This document shows, piece by piece, positions 13,800-19,842 of a DNA stretch of 34,761 bases. The position numbers and the translations under genes were made by a program. Each line of letters opens with the position of its first letter. The first letter of the stretch is position 1. The stretch lies in the IMG/VR virus record IMGVR_UViG_3300020001_000003, positions 1 through 34,761 of that record. One strand, written 5' to 3'. Source of the stretch: a virus. The notes beneath the pieces were generated by a model, which made no database searches, was not told the DNA's origin, and saw nothing but the letters and a program-made list of their open reading frames with translations.

Positions 13800-14408
13800 A
13801 TGGCGAAGACGGCAAACAGGATCAGCGCTGGTCGTCGTGCAGTTCGCTCCGCACCGAAGAGCCCACTGGACAAAGCGGCGGCGGTCGAGGTTTGCTGGCC
13901 GCAGGTAGCCGAGCTCTTCGACGCTGCGCGTCGGCTCGACAAGCCGGAGTTCGTCTACTTCATCGGAGAGGGTGGCGATGCTGGGCCAGTCAAGATCGGA
14001 CTCTCTCGCGAACCGATTGGTCGCCTGCGACAAATGCAGACGGGAAACTCGCGCCCTCTCCGGATCGAATACGTGCTGGTCGGCGAACGTGTCTTGGAGA
14101 AGCTCTTGCATGAGGCGTGGGAGCGGTTCGCGATTGCCTCGCCACGGCGCCAGGGCAAAGTGCAGGCCGCACCTGGAACGGAGTGGTTCGAGCCCGAGAT
14201 TCGTGGTGGGCTTTTCCCCGTAGCGGAGCTCGCTGCGAGTCGCCAGGCCGGACTTCTCACCGCTGGGGACGTCGAGCTCGTCGCCCTCGGCCAGGCGGTC
14301 GTCGATGCCCACGCGGAGAAGGGTTTTTCGGTCGTGGGTCGCGAGGAAGTCCGCAGGCTGCGCCAGGGGAGCGGTTATACAGGCTCTCGTGCGTCTCGGT
14401 TGCGTTGA
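13800..14408 (+). CDS. GIY-YIG-family (T5orf172/MUG113-like) protein
   Basis: The ATG directly follows the previous TAG. Residues ~50-115 of the 202-residue product show FVYFIGEGGDAGPVKIGLS and IGRLRQMQTGNSRPL, with a Glu-x-x-Leu-His later. This is the signature of the T5orf172/MUG113 branch of GIY-YIG nucleases. The C-terminal part (GDVELVALGQAVVDAHAEKG..) is helical. These proteins may act as homing or defence-related endonucleases. Codon use is less biased than in the helicase region. A promoter overlaps its last codons. Confidence 0.7.
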   Translation: MAKTANRISAGRRAVRSAPKSPLDKAAAVEVCWPQVAELFDAARRLDKPEFVYFIGEGGDAGPVKIGLSREPIGRLRQMQTGNSRPLRIEYVLVGERVLEKLLHEAWERFAIASPRRQGKVQAAPGTEWFEPEIRGGLFPVAELAASRQAGLLTAGDVELVALGQAVVDAHAEKGFSVVGREEVRRLRQGSGYTGSRASRLR

Positions 14409-14429
14409 CGCCCGCTAGTCAGGTAGAAT
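14400..14429 (+). promoter_or_regulatory. Promoter candidate TTGCGT-N18-TAGAAT
   Basis: TTGCGT (14400-14405) and TAGAAT (14424-14429) are 18 bases apart, reading into the 460-base non-coding stretch. A better -35, TTGACG (14405-14410), is present but only 13 bases from the -10. It would start an untranslated RNA through 14442-14836. Confidence 0.45.
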
Positions 14430-14738
14430 CGCCTCAGCGACGATCCCCCACATACTCGGGGATCTGTCCAAGGGGTCTGGGACCAGTATCTCTGCGTCAC
14501 CCGATCCCGCAAAGAGGATCTCCTCCTCGCCTGTCGCCTGTCGGTTTCCCTGGCCGACGTTCACGAGGCGGCAGGAGTTTTCCAGAGGTCTGCACGGGGC
14601 CGGCTGATCACGGTCGTTAGAAATGCCTCTGCGTCCCTTCGAAAGTGCGGATACGGGACTGCGAACTTCGCCGGGCTCGCCGGTCCAGAGCTCTCGCTGG
14701 GGGGCGCTCGGCAACGGCGCCCGGCGAGGATTTCACAT

Positions 14739-14836
14739 GGCGGTATGGAGCAATTGCGTAGCTCACCTACGAGGGCACACACCTTCCCGGTTGGCCCTGC
14801 CGGAGATGCCGGTTCGACCCCGGCGGCCGCCCACCA
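14739..14836 (+). other. tRNA-like element with T arm, D-arm-like hairpin and encoded CCA
   Basis: A textbook T arm GCCGG-TTCGACC-CCGGC (14808-14824) is followed by GGCCGCC and then ACCA (14833-14836). The 5' strand GGCGGTA (14739-14745) pairs with GGCCGCC (five Watson-Crick pairs, one G-T, one mismatch). GAGC-N9-GCTC (14748-14764) makes a D-arm-like hairpin. The 43 bases before the T arm do not form a normal anticodon arm at the correct spacing. A CCGGT/GCCGG stem (14787-14803) with a 7-base loop is the best candidate, but it leaves ~23 extra bases. It is either a degenerate or expanded tRNA or a tRNA mimic. Confidence 0.5.
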
Positions 14837-14837
14837 A

Positions 14838-14855
14838 CTCCGTAGCTGTCTCGTC
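14838..14855 (+). repeat. 18-bp direct repeat, copy 1
   Basis: CTCCGTAGCTGTCTCGTC begins one base after the ACCA end of the tRNA-like element and lies 13 bases beyond the stop codon of the leftward protease gene. The identical 18-mer recurs at 15284-15301. Confidence 0.85.
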
Positions 14856-14868
14856 CGGCCGGCCGGAT

Positions 14869-15303
14869 TCAGCGGTCGCGCCGGTTGAGTTCGCGCAGTC
14901 CGACCCGTTCGCAGATCGCCGGGATCGCGACGACTTCGGGGTACATGACGTTGCTCGGGTCGGCCGAGTGCTCGAAGCCGAGTAGGTGTCCGACCTCGTG
15001 GATCACCACGGCGCAGGCCCGCTCGAAGTTGCGCGGCGCGGCCAGCGTGCGGCGGACGTAGAGGATGCACGGCGTCGGTTCGGTGGCGATGGTCGCCCAG
15101 CCTTCGGCACCCTCGGGCATCGCCGCGTCGGCGACGATCTCGCGGTCAAGCGACGTGCAGTTGCCAGGTGTCTCGTCCCAGAAGCGGAGCGCGGTGTTGT
15201 AGGCGCGGCCGAGTTCGGGAGTGAACGGCGCCGCCCTCGCTGGCGCGGCCAGCGCCAGGAGGACGACGAGCGAGACGGCGAAGCTCCGTAGCTGTCTCGT
15301 CAC
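14869..15303 (-). CDS. Secreted metzincin/matrixin-type zinc metalloprotease
   Basis: This 144-residue protein starts at GTG overlapping the upstream stop by 4 bases. Residues 2-24 form a signal peptide (basic TRQLR, hydrophobic SFAVSLVVLLALA, then APARA-A cleavage). The mature domain has H102-E103-x-x-H106-x-x-G109-x-x-H112 (VIHEVGHLLGFEH) and M120 in VMYP. This is the extended zinc motif and Met-turn of metzincins such as matrixins. Two or more Cys residues could form disulphides. It is probably exported to degrade a surface or secreted protein. It is small for the family, a minimal catalytic domain, and the gene is bounded by an 18-bp direct repeat. Confidence 0.85.
   Translation of the reverse strand: MTRQLRSFAVSLVVLLALAAPARAAPFTPELGRAYNTALRFWDETPGNCTSLDREIVADAAMPEGAEGWATIATEPTPCILYVRRTLAAPRNFERACAVVIHEVGHLLGFEHSADPSNVMYPEVVAIPAICERVGLRELNRRDR
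15284..15301 (+). repeat. 18-bp direct repeat, copy 2
   Basis: This copy covers the first codons of the leftward protease gene (encoding TRQLRS on the minus strand). With copy 1 at 14838-14855 it brackets a 446-bp unit that contains nearly the whole gene. Confidence 0.85.
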
Positions 15304-15485
15304 GACTTGAACTCGAGATCGAGACGGTCGGCGTGGAGCTTCGACGCCCGGTGTTCGGACGGCCGCTTGCACCACTCGCCCGGCTTCGCCTGACAGGTCG
15401 GGCACGTGAATGAGAGGGGGCAAGGCCCGGCGTCGGCCGCGACCTCACCCCCGCAGAACTCACAGTGTCGCGTTTCCTCGCTCAT
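15300..15485 (-). CDS. Zinc-finger protein of actinophage type
   Basis: This 61-residue protein starts at ATG overlapping the upstream TGA (ATGA). It has two Cys pairs: CEFCGG near the N-terminus and CPTCQAKPGEWCKRPSEHRASKLHADR. The second block 'CP.C.A.PG..C......H....H..R' is a frequent actinophage zinc-finger motif. It may bind nucleic acid. The longer upstream in-frame reading is Arg-rich shadow sequence. Confidence 0.7.
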   Translation of the reverse strand: MSEETRHCEFCGGEVAADAGPCPLSFTCPTCQAKPGEWCKRPSEHRASKLHADRLDLEFKS

Positions 15486-15700
15486 TCGGCCGCCTCTCGG
15501 ATCAGGCGGTTGGCGGTCTGCCTCGGGATCGACGGGCCGGGGATCTGCCGCGCCTCTTCGAGAGTCAGCTCGGGATGGTCGCGGGCCTCGGCCAGCGCGC
15601 CGCCGAGACGCCGCCGCAGTTGCCGACCGCGATCGTCGTGGTCGGCGAGTTCTTGCGCGGTCGCGCCGATCTCTAGGCGGACGGCGTCGGCCGCCCTCAC
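15482..15700 (-). CDS. Helical hypothetical protein
   Basis: The 72-residue product starts at GTG overlapping the previous stop (GTGA) and ends in an ATGA overlap with the zinc-finger gene. It is almost wholly helical, with a likely HTH-like end (TLEEARQIPGPSIPRQTANRLIREA). It may be a small DNA-binding or adaptor protein; no family was recognised. Confidence 0.6.
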   Translation of the reverse strand: MRAADAVRLEIGATAQELADHDDRGRQLRRRLGGALAEARDHPELTLEEARQIPGPSIPRQTANRLIREAAE

Positions 15701-15888
15701 CCCTCCTTCTCCTCCGCGTAGCCCTCAAGCTCGCGGACGACGAGCCGGGTCACGGCGGCCGTCTGCTCGTCGGCGTTCGGTCCCACGGTGGGGAACCCGT
15801 CGATTGCCTCTATGGCCTTCTGCGCGAGCGACTCAGCGAAGCTCGCCCCGACCTTCCCGGCCGTCTCGGTCAGTTCGTTCACGTCCAT
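15697..15888 (-). CDS. Small acidic hypothetical protein
   Basis: The 63-residue product follows a good GAAGGGAGCAACACGA leader. It is helical and acidic (MDVNELTETAGKVGASFAESLAQ.. to EGYAEEKEG). It is the first gene after an intergenic leader that contains a T-arm/acceptor minihelix (15923-15969) and a 10-bp hairpin. The function is unknown. Confidence 0.65.
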   Translation of the reverse strand: MDVNELTETAGKVGASFAESLAQKAIEAIDGFPTVGPNADEQTAAVTRLVVRELEGYAEEKEG

Positions 15889-15922
15889 TCGTGTTGCTCC
15901 CTTCGGTTGGTTTCGGGTACAG

Positions 15923-15969
15923 GGCGGCGCCGGGGAATCGAACCCCGGCCGCTTCTTCCTCTCGCCGCC
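15923..15969 (-). other. tRNA-like minihelix in a leader (acceptor plus T arm)
   Basis: On the minus strand a 7-bp outer stem GGCGGCG/CGCCGCC encloses 14 unpaired bases and a T arm, CCGGGG-TTCGATT-CCCCGG. The loop matches the T-loop consensus TTCRANN. Outer stem and T arm are contiguous, so they would stack as in the top half of a tRNA. No D or anticodon arm fits between them and there is no CCA. Confidence 0.55.
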
Positions 15970-15973
15970 GCAA

Positions 15974-16003
15974 GCGCAGGGTCAGCCCTCGCCGACCCTG
16001 CGC
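15974..16003 (-). terminator. 10-bp hairpin between leftward genes
   Basis: GCGCAGGGTC and GACCCTGCGC pair perfectly over 10 bp around a 10-base loop, 24 bases after the 16027 stop on the minus strand. The 3' flank (TTGCGG) is not a U-tract, so it may be a stabiliser or pause signal rather than a full terminator. Confidence 0.5.
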
Positions 16004-16026
16004 CGTCGTCATATCCGGGCCTCGCA

Positions 16027-16185
16027 TCAGTCCTGCTCTTCGATTTCCGGTTCGCTCTCTTCGAGCCACGCCCCAACATCGGCGTTGCCGTGGAAGACGC
16101 CGATAGCGTCCTCGGCCTGCTTGTCGGCGTCGGCCTGATCGTCGGCGCTGACTTGGATTACGGCCGTGTAGCGATAGATCGGCAT
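16027..16185 (-). CDS. 52-residue hypothetical protein
   Basis: ATG at 16185 follows GGAGGA at good spacing and lies 3 bases after the upstream stop. The product runs MPIYRYTAVIQVSADD, then a helix, then an acidic tail (LEESEPEIEEQD). The pattern suggests a small beta-alpha-beta fold. GC-rich third positions support coding. No function is known. Confidence 0.6.
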   Translation of the reverse strand: MPIYRYTAVIQVSADDQADADKQAEDAIGVFHGNADVGAWLEESEPEIEEQD

Positions 16186-16188
16186 CGG

Positions 16189-16860
16189 TCAGTCCTCCGG
16201 GTAGTGCTCGGGCCGCTCGACGTTGTGACGGTCGAGCACCCCGGCCACCGCTTCCATGAAGTCGGCCGCGTTGCGCCATTCGTCCTCGGTCGGCAGCATC
16301 GCCGCGATCTCTGCCAGCGCCGAGACGGGCGGCTCGGTTTCGTCGGCGTAGGCGACTCGCCCGTCGATCTGCTCGACGATGTTGTCGGTGACGACCAGCC
16401 GCCAAAAGTCGTCCGGTTCCTCGCCGTCCGCCTCGATCTCGCCCTTGCAGACGTGGTCGAAGGTGAAGTCGGCGAACTGCGCCGCGATCTCGTCTGGGAG
16501 CCGCCCGTCTTCCATTTCCTTTTCGACGGTGCAGCCCGGCTTGAGGAACGTGTCGATCAGGTAGACCATCCACTCGGCGGCCTCGTAGAACTTCTCGCCC
16601 TCGTCCCACTCGATCGCGCCGCCACCCTCGCTCGGCACCCACTGGCACCAAAGCCCCGGCTGTCCTGGCGGCGGCTCGTTGTTCTGCTTGATGTCGGTGT
16701 CCGGTCCCTGGCCCATGAAGCCCGCGCCATCGACGAAGTACGGGCCGCGCTCGCGGTCCACGCGCCGGGTCTGGGCGAACTTGCGTAGGTAGGTCTGCTC
16801 GGCCTCGTTGAGTGCCGGCGAGACGCTGACCTCGCCGGAGAAATGCGTCGTGTAGCCCAT
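16189..16860 (-). CDS. Conserved hypothetical protein (YTTHF... type)
   Basis: The 223-residue product begins MGYTTHFSGEVSVSPALNEAE and continues with RRVDRERGPYF, PPPGQPGLWCQWVP and IEWDEGEKFYEAAEWMVYLID. I recognise this as a recurring conserved hypothetical of actinophages and bacteria. The C-terminal ~100 residues are acidic and less familiar. It is cytosolic with many aromatics. The start is set by CCGAAAGGAATCACCG. Its leader carries a minihelix (16911-16952). Confidence 0.75.
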   Translation of the reverse strand: MGYTTHFSGEVSVSPALNEAEQTYLRKFAQTRRVDRERGPYFVDGAGFMGQGPDTDIKQNNEPPPGQPGLWCQWVPSEGGGAIEWDEGEKFYEAAEWMVYLIDTFLKPGCTVEKEMEDGRLPDEIAAQFADFTFDHVCKGEIEADGEEPDDFWRLVVTDNIVEQIDGRVAYADETEPPVSALAEIAAMLPTEDEWRNAADFMEAVAGVLDRHNVERPEHYPED

Positions 16861-16893
16861 CGGTGATTCCTTTCGGTTGGATCGTTCATGTGA

Positions 16894-16908
16894 GCGGGCA
16901 GAGCCCGC
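16894..16908 (-). other. 6-bp hairpin in the 16860 leader
   Basis: GCGGGC and GCCCGC are perfect inverted repeats around a 3-base loop, just 3' (on the minus strand) of the tRNA-like minihelix. Together they form a structured 5' leader for the 223-residue gene. Confidence 0.45.
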
Positions 16909-16910
16909 AG

Positions 16911-16952
16911 AGGCGGCGCGGGGATCGAACCCGCGCAAGCTCCAAGCCGCCT
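16911..16952 (-). other. Second tRNA-like minihelix in a leader
   Basis: On the minus strand AGGCGGC and GCCGCCT make a perfect 7-bp outer stem. Inside are 11 bases and the T arm GCGGG-TTCGATC-CCCGC, directly contiguous with the 3' outer strand. The 5' end overlaps the TAG stop of the upstream gene. The first ~19 bases (GGCGGCTTGGAGCTTGCG) align with the plus-strand element at 14739 (GGCGGTATGGAGCAATTGCG), so the elements look related. Confidence 0.55.
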
Positions 16953-17265
16953 AGACGCTGAGGCCGTGCAGCCCCGAGCGTTCCTCCGCTCGACCAGTCA
17001 CCCCCAGGTGATCGAGATCGTGGTCGTTGGAGCAGTAGAAGCGCAGCTCGCCCTCTAGCGCGCACGGCTGCCCGTCGTAGGTGTCATTGAGGCCGGAGAA
17101 CTCCATATCGGCCACGTCCTCGCCGTCAGCGCTCAGGGCGGTTACGTCGAAGTAGACCTTGCCCGTCGCCTCAATGGTGCCGTCACAGCCCTCTACCGGG
17201 CACGGTGCGCCCTTCGGCTCACCGCCCAGGCCGTCAGCCCCGGCCATCTCTGATTCTGCGTTCAT
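16951..17265 (-). CDS. Hypothetical protein with zinc-ribbon-like Cys
   Basis: ATG at 17265 follows CTACCGAAGGGAGCACC. The 104-residue product has CPVEGCDGTIEATG (Cys pair), a beta-rich middle with YFDVTALSADGEDVADMEF, and later GQPC and RFYCSNDHDLDHLG. This could complete a four-ligand zinc site. It is the first gene of the leftward operon, divergent from the late operon across the 560-base control region. Confidence 0.65.
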   Translation of the reverse strand: MNAESEMAGADGLGGEPKGAPCPVEGCDGTIEATGKVYFDVTALSADGEDVADMEFSGLNDTYDGQPCALEGELRFYCSNDHDLDHLGVTGRAEERSGLHGLSV

Positions 17266-17511
17266 GGTGCTCCCTTCGGTAGGTGCTGCGTTCATGTGCC
17301 ACTGACGGTACACCCTTCGCGTACACGTAGACCACGGATCGCCCAACGTGGACACATGTACTACGCAAGGCACAGTCAGGGCGTCACCACGTAGATGGCC
17401 GCTCGGCTCGACACGCGCGGCGGACAAAGCACGCGCGACCCACCATCGACCAGGCCCACCACCCTTGGCCTGACATAACGCAGGGAATGACAACCCCTCG
17501 TTGGCTCTGCA

Positions 17512-17546
17512 CTTGGTCGATGGTCGATGGTCAGCGAGGGATGGTC
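17512..17546 (+). repeat. Tandem heptamers (GATGGTC)
   Basis: Five consecutive 7-base units read CTTGGTC, GATGGTC, GATGGTC, AGCGAGG, GATGGTC. Three are identical and one is a near match, all in phase. Such iterons can bind a replication initiator or repressor. Confidence 0.5.
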
Positions 17547-17687
17547 ATTGAGCAGGCACGAAGTCGCGCTGACCCTCCTTCCTCGACGGCGCGAATGCAG
17601 GGGGGCGGGGGAGTCCCGAATCCCGGCGCCGCTGCCGTATATATATGGCCCTCCAGCCGTATGAGAATCAGCCCAAAGAGCGGCCTT

Positions 17688-17720
17688 GTGTACACGTTCC
17701 GCCCCCGGACCAGCTAGGGT
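17688..17720 (+). promoter_or_regulatory. Late-operon promoter candidate with GTGTACAC operator
   Basis: TAGGGT (17715-17720) is a plausible -10. At 17 bases upstream the -35 region falls within the palindrome GTGTACAC (17688-17695), the same octamer found in the recombinase promoter region (4470-4477). Confidence 0.4.
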
Positions 17721-17826
17721 CAGCGCCGCCCCCCCTGGGGACATCGGAAGGGCGGCGGTCCGGGCCGTGTTGCCGCCGGGACCAGGGGGGGTCGAACTTC
17801 AATCCAGCGACGTGAGGAGATCCGAC

Positions 17827-18972
17827 GTGAGCGACGATCGTGCAGGGCAGGAAGGTCCGACCCCCGACTTCATCCCCGGTTGGTTCGCGCCCCGCCAGGG
17901 CAACCCCGATCCGGTGACACGCGAGGCCGTCCGCATCCCCGAGGTCGGCGACCACTTCCCGATCACCTTCCTCCGGTCGAGCGAGTCGGTCCACAACCCG
18001 CGTCGGCCCCAGCTCGGCTTCTGCATCGGCAACTCCCGGCACTCCGAGATGGAGCTCGCGGTCCCGCCGGGCTACTGGATCGTCCGCGACAGCGATGGCG
18101 ACCTCGCCAACTGGCGCGACGAGGACTTCAAGGCGAAGTACACCCGCAGCGATCGCGACTGGACCCCGCCGGTCGACCGCGACGTCCCGAGCGGCAGGCC
18201 CGCGGCGGCCGAGCGCAACCTCCACGGCGCGATCTCCGAGGTCGACGCGATCACCCCGAGGGGGCCGCTCCGCGACAACCCGCACCTTCCGCCCGGATAC
18301 GCCGAGAAGTTGACGCGCGAGCTGGCCGAGGGCGAGGGTTGGAGGGGGACGCCGCCAGCGCACGGCACGCGGCGCCGGCTGATCCTCGACACGATCGAGC
18401 GCTACAAAACCGACCACGGCAATCACCCCGCCTCGAGTCAGCTTGCCGACGCCGTCGAGTCCGCCCTCTTGCAGTCGACGATCGCCGACGAGGACTCCGC
18501 GGAGGCGCAGCGCACGATGTTCGAGGCCTACGTCGCGAAGACGCAGGAGGCCCTCCGCGACGACCGCAGCGACGAGTGGGTGCAGCAAGTCGTGATGCGC
18601 GCGATCGTCGCCGGCCAGGAGTGCGACGTGCCCTTCCCCGCCGACGTCGTCGACGCCGTCCTGCGCGAGTTCGACTGCCGGCCGACGCTGCCCCGCCAAT
18701 GGCCGCCGATCCACGGCCGCCTCGAGGACGGCGTCGAGGCCGACCTCTTCCACGAGGACAAGGCCGACGACGAGGACGCTCCTGACGATCGCCAGCTCCT
18801 GCGGACGCAGAGCAAGCGCCTCAAGGAGATCGAGAGCCGCTGCGATCGCCTCCTCGAGCAGCGCGAAGAGGCCCGCGGTGGCGAAGACCACTGGAAGGCC
18901 CAGCGCGACGCCGCGCTCAACCTCCTGCGGTGGCTGATCGGCGACCTGATCGAGAACCGGAGCGACGTCTAG
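17827..18972 (+). CDS. Hypothetical protein, first gene of the late operon
   Basis: The GTG at 17827 (GAGGAGATCCGAC upstream) is preferred; upstream in-frame sequence is low-complexity leader. The 381-residue product has an N-terminal part with PEVGDHFPITFLRSS and VPPGYWIVRDSDGDLANWRDEDF, like the short 'PG.YIV.D.DG....D.F' modules of phage accessory proteins. The middle is helical, and the coiled-coil C-terminus (~335-360) ends in a hydrophobic LLRWLIGDLI. The function is unknown. Confidence 0.7.
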   Translation: MSDDRAGQEGPTPDFIPGWFAPRQGNPDPVTREAVRIPEVGDHFPITFLRSSESVHNPRRPQLGFCIGNSRHSEMELAVPPGYWIVRDSDGDLANWRDEDFKAKYTRSDRDWTPPVDRDVPSGRPAAAERNLHGAISEVDAITPRGPLRDNPHLPPGYAEKLTRELAEGEGWRGTPPAHGTRRRLILDTIERYKTDHGNHPASSQLADAVESALLQSTIADEDSAEAQRTMFEAYVAKTQEALRDDRSDEWVQQVVMRAIVAGQECDVPFPADVVDAVLREFDCRPTLPRQWPPIHGRLEDGVEADLFHEDKADDEDAPDDRQLLRTQSKRLKEIESRCDRLLEQREEARGGEDHWKAQRDAALNLLRWLIGDLIENRSDV

Positions 18973-19100
18973 TGAGCTGGGATTCGACGTGGATCGTCGC
19001 CGGCACGGCGCTCGTGATCGGCGGTGCGGCGCTGCATAGCGGGATCGGCGCGCTGGGCGGCCTGATTCTCGGCTTGCAGTTCTTCTTTGGGGGCGACTGA
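18972..19100 (+). CDS. 42-residue membrane peptide
   Basis: GTG shares its G with the previous TAG. The product (MSWDSTWIVAGTALVIGGAAL.. to FFFGGD) is one long hydrophobic stretch, enough for one or two membrane spans. The junction overlap supports translation. It might be a lysis-related or exclusion peptide, but this is speculation. Confidence 0.5.
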   Translation: MSWDSTWIVAGTALVIGGAALHSGIGALGGLILGLQFFFGGD

Positions 19101-19101
19101 C

Positions 19102-19434
19102 GTGCCGCGCGAACGTAAGCACGGCGAGACGCTCGAGGAGCTCAAGGACCAGGGCGGCGCCCGTCTCCCGAAGGCCAAGCGGCTCGCGCTGCCGCACATC
19201 GTCGAAGAGTTCCTCTCGCTGACGATGTCGCCGCCGGAGAGCTACGTGACGATGTCCCAGCGCAAACAGGCCGAGATCGACCGGGAAATGCTCGGCTTCG
19301 CCAAAGCCCAGGAGAAACTTCGCGAGTTCATCGCCCTCGGCGGTACCGACGCGATCGCCGACCTGGCCGACGTCCGCGACGATCGCCAGCCGCGGCCGCA
19401 GTTGATCGGCAACCTGCGGGTCTGGATGGGCTGA
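19102..19434 (+). CDS. Hypothetical helical protein
   Basis: The GTG at 19102 is one base past the membrane peptide stop. The 110-residue product is charged and helical (LEELKDQGGARLPKAKRLALPHIVEEFLSLTM), with a middle LGFAKAQEKLREFIALGGTDAI. The next ATG overlaps its TGA. No family was recognised. Confidence 0.6.
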   Translation: MPRERKHGETLEELKDQGGARLPKAKRLALPHIVEEFLSLTMSPPESYVTMSQRKQAEIDREMLGFAKAQEKLREFIALGGTDAIADLADVRDDRQPRPQLIGNLRVWMG

Positions 19435-19616
19435 TGGCCGAGCCAACCCGACAGGAGCGAGAAGAGAAGGTGCTCGAGACGGTCCGCGAATGGCTGCCCG
19501 AGCTCGTCGCCCCCGGCACCGTGATTCAGGTCACGGCCTGCGACCCCGGCGAGCACGACGGCGCCCTCTTCTCGGTGACGAAGACGCGCGCCTTCGCCTG
19601 CCGCCGTGGCTCGTGA
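19434..19616 (+). CDS. 60-residue hypothetical protein
   Basis: It starts at ATG within the previous stop. It is acidic and helical at first (TRQEREEKVLETVREWLPEL), then beta (GTVIQVTACDPGEHDGALFSV). No family was recognised. It ends in a GTGA overlap. Confidence 0.55.
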   Translation: MAEPTRQEREEKVLETVREWLPELVAPGTVIQVTACDPGEHDGALFSVTKTRAFACRRGS

Positions 19617-19708
19617 GCGAACTCGCCGAATCGTGCTGGATTCTCTTCGTGCTCGAGGCCGACATCGTCTTCTGGCTCGTCGTCTTGCACCTGATCGGCG
19701 TCCTGTGA
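19613..19708 (+). CDS. 31-residue membrane peptide
   Basis: GTG overlaps the upstream stop by 4 bases and the stop overlaps the next GTG. The product is nearly all hydrophobic (CWILFVLEADIVFWLVVLHLIGVL), a single membrane helix. It is very short, but coupled at both ends. Confidence 0.45.
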   Translation: MSELAESCWILFVLEADIVFWLVVLHLIGVL

Positions 19709-19842
19709 GCTGGCATTGGCTCTTTGACCTCGAGGTCTGGATGATGCGCAACGACCGCGTCACCGCCCTCCCCTGGCGCCTCGCCCGCAAGCCCGTCTCG
19801 GGCCTGACCCGTCGCCTCGAGCGCCGGGGGCGGATGCTGTGA
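19705..19842 (+). CDS. 45-residue basic peptide
   Basis: It starts at GTG in a GTGA overlap and ends in another. It opens with aromatic residues (MSWHWLFDLEVWMM) and ends in an Arg-rich helix (LTRRLERRGRML). Possible membrane-surface binding; the function is unknown. Confidence 0.45.
   Translation: MSWHWLFDLEVWMMRNDRVTALPWRLARKPVSGLTRRLERRGRML

Larger units (their letters stand above)
14409..14868 (+). other. Non-coding stretch with hairpins
   Basis: This 460-base gap lies between convergent operons. It contains a 7-bp hairpin GATCCCC/GGGGATC (14442-14464), and a GC-rich compound hairpin from CTCGC at ~14692 to GCGAG at ~14728. It also holds the tRNA-like element (14739-14836) and one copy of an 18-bp repeat (14838-14855). 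A frame open from 14427 to 14888 has no usable start before ATG at 14748 and was not called. The stretch most likely encodes RNA or marks an insertion scar. Confidence 0.5.
17266..17826 (+). promoter_or_regulatory. Divergent intergenic control region
   Basis: This 561-base stretch separates the leftward operon from the late operon. Visible elements are two direct GTGTAC repeats on the minus strand (17308-17313, 17321-17326) close to the leftward start, and tandem heptamers (17512-17546). An AT run TATATATAT (17638-17646) and the palindrome GTGTACAC (17688-17695) follow. The last element is a TAGGGT -10 (17715-17720) for rightward transcription. Leftward and rightward ORFs here look spurious. 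The region is suited to transcription switching and possibly replication initiation. Confidence 0.5.

Noticed and set aside
2112-14460. 13-base repeat CCACATACTCGGG at 2112-2124 and 14448-14460
   Set aside because: A 13-mer recurring once in a GC-rich 35-kb window is expected by chance.
14430-14836. tmRNA, suggested by a promoter, ~400 nt of RNA-like sequence and a 3' tRNA-like end with CCA
   Set aside because: The acceptor strand pairs locally at 14739-14745 rather than near the 5' end, and no tag-peptide reading frame or 5' TLS half was found.
14427-14888. 154-codon rightward open frame with protein-like composition
   Set aside because: No ATG, GTG or TTG start exists before ATG 14748, which lies inside the tRNA-like element. 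It also overlaps hairpins and the end of the leftward protease. A decayed gene cannot be excluded.
17376-17744. 122-codon leftward ORF in the divergent control region
   Set aside because: Low-complexity, no ribosome site, and it crosses the iterons, AT patch and operator; better explained as non-coding.
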